Positions 28,425-32,263 of a stretch of 32,263 nt of DNA are shown in pieces. This DNA is from a virus. Each line of letters opens with the position of its first letter. Positions within the stretch are counted from its first letter, which is position 1. The notes under the pieces were generated by a model. The model saw nothing but the letters and a program-made list of their open reading frames with translations. It did no database searches and was not told the DNA's origin. The stretch lies in IMG/VR virus record IMGVR_UViG_3300009103_000105, positions 1-32,263 of that record. One strand, given 5' to 3'. A program made the position numbers and the translations under genes.

Positions 28425-29180
28425 AAAGTAATAAAACTAAACAAAAATCAATTAAGCGAATTAATAAAAGAAGACAATCTTCTGGAGTTTAATAGGGAAA
28501 TTCAGCCTAGACACGTTTTGAAAATGACAAATTCTATACAAAAATGTGGGGTACTTAGACTTCCGGTTATAGGTGATATTTCGTCTTTTGATAAAAGAAA
28601 AATGACAATCATAGATGGACAGCACTTAATATCAGCAGTAGCAAAAGACCCAAAAACAACAGGTCCCATTGATTGTATTCTTAAAAAATACAAAAACAAA
28701 AGAGAGGTAATTTCAGATATAGCAATACTAAATAACACTCAAAAAACATGGAATGACGAAGACTATTTATATGCATGGTATAAATTCGGAAAAGACAACT
28801 TAGAGTATTATTTAAACTATAGTGAGCTATATAATACATATCAAAACTTTGAAGGAATACCATGTTCATTTATGGTCGATCTTTTTGCACTAAGCAAAGA
28901 CGATTTTAAAGAAGGAGAGCTAGAGTTTAGAGATAAAGATTTTTCAATGAAAATTTTACAAATATGCTTTAAACTAAAAGAAGAATTTAATAAACCAGCA
29001 CACACTCTACATGGATTAAGAATGTGGTCTCAAAACAGGCATTTTGTAGAAAAAAGAAAAATAGATTATACGAAATTAGAGTCCAGACTGATAGACACTC
29101 TCAGAAACACAAACGTAAACAAATTCAATGGAAGAGATGATTTTAGGGAATTTGTAGAAAGAGTTTACACTAAACTTTAA
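28422..29180 (+). CDS. ParB/sulfiredoxin-fold protein
   Basis: 252 aa. The N-terminal domain (about 1-110) has the ParB-like pattern: NREIQPRHVLKMTNSIQKCG (24-43), LRLPVIGD, and IIDGQHLISAV (63-73) in place of the usual DGQHR/GERR box. Then AILNNTQKTWNDEDYLYAWY and a helical C-terminal half. Proteins of this fold hydrolyse CTP/ATP or cut DNA, and act in partition, gene control or modification systems. There is no ParA in the window, so plasmid-type partition is not supported; a regulator or nuclease role is equally possible. Confidence 0.75.
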   Translation: MKVIKLNKNQLSELIKEDNLLEFNREIQPRHVLKMTNSIQKCGVLRLPVIGDISSFDKRKMTIIDGQHLISAVAKDPKTTGPIDCILKKYKNKREVISDIAILNNTQKTWNDEDYLYAWYKFGKDNLEYYLNYSELYNTYQNFEGIPCSFMVDLFALSKDDFKEGELEFRDKDFSMKILQICFKLKEEFNKPAHTLHGLRMWSQNRHFVEKRKIDYTKLESRLIDTLRNTNVNKFNGRDDFREFVERVYTKL

Positions 29181-29191
29181 AAACAATTTAA

Positions 29192-29208
29192 AAGGAGGAC
29201 TGATTATG
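29192..29208 (+). promoter_or_regulatory. Strong Shine-Dalgarno leader, copy 5
   Basis: AAGGAGGACTGATTATG, preceded by AAAACAATTTAA like copy 4. Shorter relatives (AAGGAGGCAATGTTATG at 29368, AAGGAGGAGGTGTTATG at 29575) precede the next two genes. Confidence 0.8.
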
Positions 29209-29385
29209 TGGAGAAAAGTAAACCTAAAAATACCCAAAAGAGGGTACATCTTAACGCTGTGGAGACAAAGCAACGCTTACAGAGCCACAGCAGTAGCTTA
29301 TATGCAAAGAGAAGGGCTTAAACAAGTTGAACACGCTAACGGAACAAACTACTTTTTAAACGAACTAAAGGAGGCAATGTTATGA
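29206..29385 (+). CDS. Small basic hypothetical protein
   Basis: 59 aa (MWRKVNLKIPKRGYILTLWR), with a strong SD leader and ATGA overlap to the next gene. Its end codons AAG GAG GCA ATG carry the SD of the next gene. Unknown. Confidence 0.55.
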   Translation: MWRKVNLKIPKRGYILTLWRQSNAYRATAVAYMQREGLKQVEHANGTNYFLNELKEAML

Positions 29386-29576
29386 AAATTACAAAAACCT
29401 GCATTATAACAGGCAAAGAAAGCACAATGGACTTACCTGTTACCGAAGACCAATTAAGGAGACACAAGAATGGAGAGTTAATCCAGATTGTGATGCCAGA
29501 GCTTAATAAACATCAGCGTGAGTTCATTATCTCAGGAATGAGTATTGAAACGCAGGAAAAAATATTTAACATATAA
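29382..29576 (+). CDS. Small phage protein of the ITGKES...REFIISGM family
   Basis: 64 aa: CIITGKESTMDLPVTEDQLR, then NGELIQIVMPELNKHQREFI and SGMSIETQEKIF. The pattern of T(G)K, Gly-x-LIQ, Pro-x-Leu and REFxxSG is that of a small protein found in many phages and plasmids; function unknown. Overlaps the previous gene by 4 nt. Confidence 0.75.
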   Translation: MKITKTCIITGKESTMDLPVTEDQLRRHKNGELIQIVMPELNKHQREFIISGMSIETQEKIFNI

Positions 29577-29588
29577 GGAGGAGGTGTT

Positions 29589-30029
29589 ATGAAATTTACA
29601 ACCGGAGCCACAGTAAGCGTATGTGAATCGTATATTAACGATGAATGTACCCGAAAAACACAAACAAGCCCTATAGCAGCGGTGTTTCAAGAACCTAGCG
29701 ACACAGGTGAGCTTGTTGGAATAGTTTACAAAAGCAAAACCCTCGACTTTGTGCCACAAGATGTCCTTAAGGTTGTTGAGGTGGATTTATTTGAACACCC
29801 AGAACTAATACCAGGATTCATTATGGCTGTTCTCGATACTTGGGACAGCGAAGCAGACCAATACAAAGAACTACAAAGGTTGGTAGGCGAATTAGAACAA
29901 CTAGGATACACCTTTGACTATTACCTAGATGCAGAGCCACATAACCTTAGAAAAATAACCGACAAAGAAGAATGGGAAAACACCTTATGCAGAAACGGAA
30001 AGCCGATTTCTGAATGTAGGTGTTGCTAA
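29589..30029 (+). CDS. Two-part hypothetical phage protein
   Basis: 146 aa with AAGGAGGAGG before the ATG. Residues 1-65 are a small beta domain (FTTGATVSVCESYINDECTR; IVYKSKTLDFVPQDVLKVVE). From about 70 a helical part follows: HPELIPGFIMAVLDTWDSEA, LVGELEQLGYTFDYYLDAEP. The end CRNGKPISECRCC has four Cys. The two parts look like a fusion of independent units. The stop is directly followed by the attC-like half-site, so the C-terminus may have been changed by insertion of the cassette. Confidence 0.65.
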   Translation: MKFTTGATVSVCESYINDECTRKTQTSPIAAVFQEPSDTGELVGIVYKSKTLDFVPQDVLKVVEVDLFEHPELIPGFIMAVLDTWDSEADQYKELQRLVGELEQLGYTFDYYLDAEPHNLRKITDKEEWENTLCRNGKPISECRCC

Positions 30030-30080
30030 CGGTTAGGAACGAACTATGCACTATACAAATTGTTGTGTGTAGTGCGGATT
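30028..30080 (+). mobile_element. attC-like site, left boundary of a cassette-like unit
   Basis: CTAACGGTTAGGAACGAACT then a 10-bp hairpin GCACTATACA/TGTGTAGTGC (30048-30057/30066-30075, one G-T) with an 8-nt loop. AGGAACGAA and the TATAC..TTGTT part recur in the right-hand site. The sequence GTTGTGTGTAGTGC (30062-30075) is the inverted partner of GCATTACACACAAC (30275-30288). The left half of a full site is missing here. Confidence 0.5.
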
Positions 30081-30104
30081 ATTAACGAATAAAATTTAAT
30101 TAAG

Positions 30105-30275
30105 ATGGAAAAATTTAAAGTAAAAATAACAATAGTAGCAGAAGTTAGCAGTGATGAATATGATAAAATAGAAACAATTATTGATGAACTTGGTGCTGAA
30201 AGTAATTATGAAATACCAAGTACAGATTGTGTAAAAGTTCATAATACTGAATGGATAGATACAGAATTGGAATAG
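30105..30275 (+). CDS. 56 aa protein in a cassette-like unit
   Basis: MEKFKVKITIVAEVSSDEYD, KIETIIDELGAESNYEIPST, DCVKVHNTEWIDTELE. Beta strand, helix, beta pattern (ferredoxin-like half) and acidic end. The only gene between the two attC-like sites; codon use is very A/T-rich with none of the leader types of the neighbours (leader AATTTAATTAAG). This fits a recently acquired cassette. Function unknown. Confidence 0.65.
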   Translation: MEKFKVKITIVAEVSSDEYDKIETIIDELGAESNYEIPSTDCVKVHNTEWIDTELE

Positions 30276-30340
30276 CATTACACACAACGCCTGTATATGA
30301 GTCGTGAGGAACGAATGACTGCATATACTTTGTTATAAAA
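30275..30340 (+). mobile_element. attC-like site, right boundary of the cassette-like unit
   Basis: Folds as a nearly palindromic hairpin: ACAA/TTGT (30284-30287/30330-30333), an internal loop, GTATATG/CATATAC (30293-30299/30322-30328), a bulged G at 30321, AGTC/GACT (30300-30303/30317-30320) and a 13-nt loop with AGGAACGAA. Outer AAC/GTT pairs, central unpaired spacer and an extrahelical base are features of integron attC sites. The R-box does not match the classical consensus fully. Confidence 0.5.
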
Positions 30341-30349
30341 CTTTAAAAC

Positions 30350-30541
30350 ATGAACAGATACACACTAGAATTAGACGCGCCACACAACCAAGAGGAGCCT
30401 GAGCCTTGTCAATATTGCGAAGGAACCAGCGTGGCGTGTTACGCCTGTGACGAACAAAAAGAAAAATGCGACTGCCAAGAGTATGAAGAATCGTACTGCC
30501 GAAAATGTGACGGAACAGGAATCAAACCAGAGGACGACTAA
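30350..30541 (+). CDS. Small zinc-ribbon-like Cys-rich protein
   Basis: 63 aa with ten Cys among CQYCEGTS, CYACDEQKEKCDC and CRKCDGTG. The CxxCxG and CxxCxGxG spacing matches the zinc centres of DnaJ-type cysteine-rich domains, so it probably binds one or two zinc ions. No J domain or other part. Likely a small adaptor or RNA/protein binder. Confidence 0.75.
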   Translation: MNRYTLELDAPHNQEEPEPCQYCEGTSVACYACDEQKEKCDCQEYEESYCRKCDGTGIKPEDD

Positions 30542-30553
30542 AAACTAGAACAA

Positions 30554-30721
30554 ATGAAATATCAAGTTACAAGTACAATTAATGACGATGTAGAGGTGTT
30601 AGATTCAATGGATAAAGTTGATGAATACATTAGCTCTGAGCTAAAACTAGCCAACGTCTATGAAACAAAAAACCCTTATACTAGGGAGGATTTTACAATT
30701 AAACCAACGACAAACTCATAA
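30554..30721 (+). CDS. Small acidic hypothetical protein
   Basis: 55 aa (MKYQVTSTINDDVEVLDSMD, then KVDEYISSELKLANVYETKN). Leader AACTAGAACAA. Unknown. Confidence 0.5.
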   Translation: MKYQVTSTINDDVEVLDSMDKVDEYISSELKLANVYETKNPYTREDFTIKPTTNS

Positions 30722-30752
30722 GAAATAAAAGATTAATTTGTTTTGTTTTGTT

Positions 30753-30787
30753 CTCCCCCCGAAAGCAAGGAAAGCCGTAGGGGGGAG
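30753..30787 (+). terminator. CTCCCCCC/GGGGGGAG hairpin
   Basis: Perfect 8-bp stem (30753-30760/30780-30787) with a 19-nt loop, followed by TTTAAC only, and preceded by TTTTGTTTTGTTTTGTT. Likely a terminator or RNA-stabilising hairpin after the 55 aa gene. Confidence 0.6.
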
Positions 30788-30813
30788 TTTAACAAAGCCC
30801 AAAAATATCTGAA

Positions 30814-31065
30814 ATGAAAACCTACTTCATGGGAATAGAAATTGACATCTCTAACCCACAAAATATGCCAGATCAACTCAAATACGATATAATTACTTGT
30901 CAATATACACTACTAGCAGACGTAACTATAAATCGGGCCGAAGAAACAACCGGAAGCCCACCAGGAACAGAAAAAGAAGCTATAAAAGCAACTATGAGTG
31001 ATCGTAGATGGCAAAAAAAAATAACCAGATGTATAGCGTATTGCCTAAAAAAAATACCAAATTAA
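30814..31065 (+). CDS. Small hypothetical protein
   Basis: 83 aa: FMGIEIDISNPQNMPDQLKY, then TTGSPPGTEKEAIKATMSDR and a basic end (WQKKITRCIAYCLKKIPN). Possibly nucleic acid binding by charge. Unknown. Confidence 0.6.
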   Translation: MKTYFMGIEIDISNPQNMPDQLKYDIITCQYTLLADVTINRAEETTGSPPGTEKEAIKATMSDRRWQKKITRCIAYCLKKIPN

Positions 31066-31088
31066 ATTAGTTGGTATGAAAAATATTA

Positions 31089-31096
31089 TATATTTG
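31089..31096 (+). promoter_or_regulatory. -7 box (TATATTTG) before a small RNA
   Basis: TATATTTG 24 nt after the stop of the 83 aa gene, followed by a short transcript-like stretch ending in a terminator. TTGG lies 15 nt upstream, closer than usual. Confidence 0.5.
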
Positions 31097-31102
31097 CAGT
31101 GG

Positions 31103-31176
31103 ATTCAGCTTTAAACTAACTCTTTACAGAGTAACCCCGTTCGGAAAATTTGAATCCCGCAGCGGGGTTTTTATTT
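31103..31176 (+). ncRNA. Candidate small RNA ending in an intrinsic terminator
   Basis: From the predicted start near 31103 there are two stems: ACTCT/AGAGT (31119-31123/31128-31132) and the terminator AACCCCG/CGGGGTT (31133-31139/31163-31169) with an inner CGG/CCG, followed by TTTTTATTTT. No ORF. About 70 nt. It could equally be the shared terminator of the upstream genes. Confidence 0.5.
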
Positions 31177-31510
31177 TGAATCCTTCCAGTTAAAACAACC
31201 CGCTTGAACCGCTGGGTAAAAAGGTCAATCGGGTGCGATAAATGCTTTTTGTCTGAGAACACTTTGGGGCATTTATTTTAAGGGTTCAAAGGGACAACAG
31301 GACAACCCAAAGGCAGTACAAAGAGGTAAGCCTTCCTGTTTGGCAAGTGCTATTGTCATTAAGTAGACCTCAGACTTGAACACGGCACGTTGATTCAAGT
31401 AGCCTACGGCTCAAACGGCTCCGCTCAGAACCAGTAGACCAAAGGCAGGGTAAGGCTCCAGAAAAAAATGGGGACTGATCTTACTCTGCCCTTTAACTAA
31501 ACTCACCTGC
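31177..31510 (+). ncRNA. Gene-free 330-nt stretch with strong stems, candidate structured RNA
   Basis: Stems: ATAAATGC/GCATTTAT (31238-31245/31269-31276); CTTGAA/TTCAAG (31375-31380/31394-31399) with inner ACG/CGT; AGCC/GGCT near 31401; and an 11-bp stem GGCAGGGTAAG/CTTACTCTGCC (31444-31454/31480-31490). GTAGACC occurs twice (about 31364 and 31434), with TAGACCTACTA at about 31521. Less A-rich than the neighbouring genes, no usable frame. Not recognised as tmRNA, 6S or RNase P RNA. Confidence 0.5.
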
Positions 31511-31529
31511 TTGAACTATTAGACCTACT

Positions 31530-31757
31530 ATGGTAATTTTAACTAAAGAGACCCTGGAGAAGGGAAAAAGTAAGAGAGGGGGGTGGAGCAATGAGCAGAT
31601 AAACCTGTTTGGTGTAACCATGAAGGGAAGGTGGAAAAAAAAGATAGTTGGGCAAATTTTCCCAAAAGAAACCATCGACAAATTTCTAAGCCTAAAAGAC
31701 AAACACCTAAACCACAACCCAAATCAATCAGAACTATGGACATTGACCAACTTATAA
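31530..31757 (+). CDS. Small phage protein (KGGWSNEQINLFG family)
   Basis: 75 aa: LTKETLEKGKSKRGGWSNEQ, INLFGVTMKGRWKKKIVGQI, FPKETIDKFLSLKD. The pattern of G-K-S-x-x-GGW-x-x-x-Q, then W-x-x-x-xxG, is typical of a small protein found in many Bacteroidota phages, function unknown. Overlaps the next gene by 22 nt. Confidence 0.7.
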   Translation: MVILTKETLEKGKSKRGGWSNEQINLFGVTMKGRWKKKIVGQIFPKETIDKFLSLKDKHLNHNPNQSELWTLTNL

Positions 31758-32128
31758 AAACATTAAAAAAATACAAACAATCAGGAATAAAACACATCTC
31801 AACCAACAGCTTAGGATTTTGCAGTTTTCATCTCTCAGGAAAACCAATACCCATAAAAGATAAATGCTACATCACAATATACTCCCAAGATTTTGATGAT
31901 AGAGAAAAACCAATAAAAGGGAAACACTACGAAAATATTCCCTGTGAAATTAGCTCCCTAGACATAAGGGTGAACGATCACGGACAGTTTGAAGCAACCG
32001 CAGACCTGGTAAACACCAAGCCACTCCCAGAATGGTACGACAGCGAAGATCAAATAACAGATTTTTATAAAGTGCCAATCGACCAACTATGTGATAATGA
32101 ATTTTGGCTCCAGTCTAGTTGGGAGTAA
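31736..32128 (+). CDS. Hypothetical protein, 130 aa
   Basis: Starts at the ATG at 31736 (MDIDQLIKTLKKYKQSGIKH); the open frame back to 31631 runs through the upstream gene and is rejected. N-terminal helix, then beta-rich: FCSFHLSGKPIPIKDKCYIT, DIRVNDHGQFEATADLVNTK, and an acidic end. Unknown. Confidence 0.6.
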   Translation: MDIDQLIKTLKKYKQSGIKHISTNSLGFCSFHLSGKPIPIKDKCYITIYSQDFDDREKPIKGKHYENIPCEISSLDIRVNDHGQFEATADLVNTKPLPEWYDSEDQITDFYKVPIDQLCDNEFWLQSSWE

Positions 32129-32214
32129 CGGACAGCAATATGAAACGTGCGACAAATACGCAGAAATGATGATACGAAGCACAACAGTAATAATTAAATA
32201 TTTTTTTTGAAGGG
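32129..32214. other. Short gap, no secure gene
   Basis: Ends with an eight-T run and AAGGG before the next ATG. A 37-codon frame (32097-32210) crosses it but overlaps the upstream gene and has no signal. Confidence 0.4.
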
Positions 32215-32263
32215 ATGGAAATAAACAAAGTATATAATGAAGATTGCAGCCAAACATTAAGTA
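32215..32263 (+). CDS. Start of a probable DNA methyltransferase, cut by window edge
   Basis: Only 16 codons: MEINKVYNEDCSQTLS. The pattern I-N-K-hydrophobic-Y-N-x-D-C is the usual N-terminus of N6-adenine/N4-cytosine DNA methyltransferases of the beta type, where the DPPY or SPPY motif follows about 20-30 residues later, outside the window. AGGG stands 3 nt before the ATG. The call rests on this one short motif. Confidence 0.5.
   Translation, partial: MEINKVYNEDCSQTLS

Noticed and set aside
28422-29180. Plasmid-type partition system
   Set aside because: Only the ParB-like protein is present; no ParA and no centromere-like repeats next to it.
31631-31735. Longer start for the 130 aa gene
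   Set aside because: It would overlap the upstream 75 aa gene for over 100 nt, and its added sequence is the shifted reading of that gene.
32097-32210. 37-codon frame before the methyltransferase-like start
   Set aside because: Overlaps the end of the 130 aa gene by 32 nt, no leader of any type, no family.
1-32263. Firm assignment to crAss-like phages
   Set aside because: Gene order and sizes are compatible, but no group-specific protein could be confirmed by eye; a TerL and portal phylogeny would decide.

Overview
The window reads as part of a tailed double-stranded DNA phage (or a phage-derived element) of a Bacteroidota host, most likely a marine or freshwater flavobacterium. The signs are: a terminase large subunit, portal, scaffold-like and capsid-like gene block; AT-rich DNA; promoter boxes of the Bacteroidota type (TAnnTTTG, in two places with a TTTG/GTTG box exactly 21 nt upstream); mostly A-rich start regions without a Shine-Dalgarno sequence; and small-protein families that look like those of Bacteroidota phages. 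Order and sizes of TerL (673 aa), portal (790 aa) and capsid (472 aa) resemble crAss-like and related large podovirus-type phages, but that placement is an impression and was not tested.

Layout. (1) 1-13.8 kb, minus strand: virion morphogenesis. Reading in the direction of transcription: a small protein of unknown role (81 aa), a tandem two-domain GroES-like protein, two small or structural proteins, a second single-domain GroES, a possible small terminase subunit, TerL, portal, a Glu-rich scaffold-like protein, the capsid protein, a 392 aa protein, and two beta-rich proteins, the last one cut by the window edge. One plus-strand Cro/C1-type regulator (6603-6806) sits alone between portal and scaffold with its own promoter. 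Units are separated by hairpin terminators and TAnnTTTG boxes. (2) 13.8-17.4 kb, minus strand: a RecE-like PDDEXK nuclease, a Rad52-like annealing protein and a run of tightly overlapping small genes, including two paralogues. (3) 17.5-18.55 kb, minus strand: serine recombinase, Cro/C1-type regulator and a 55 aa protein. (4) 18.55-19.17 kb: divergent control region with six helically phased 11-bp repeats next to an AT-rich stretch (candidate origin or operator) and a GC-richer island. (5) 19.2-32.2 kb, plus strand: about 33 mostly small accessory or early genes, a ParB-like protein, and the start of a probable DNA methyltransferase at the edge.

The right arm holds most of the unexplained structure: five parallel copies of a roughly 28-bp element with core CCGCCCC-GATTTTGAACTTTTT; a tRNA-top-half-like minihelix; two gene-free stretches with many stem-loops that could be large structured RNAs (20.33-20.83 kb and 31.18-31.51 kb); a small gene bounded by inverted repeats and attC-like hairpins that looks like an integron cassette; and a block of genes with a repeated strong Shine-Dalgarno leader (AAGGAGGACTRATTATG), which contrasts with the SD-less A/C-rich leaders (CAAAACAAAATG) used elsewhere and with the TAATCTAATTTAAT leaders of the structural genes. 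Three leader types for three gene blocks suggests translation or RNA-level control by class, though this is inferred from sequence alone.
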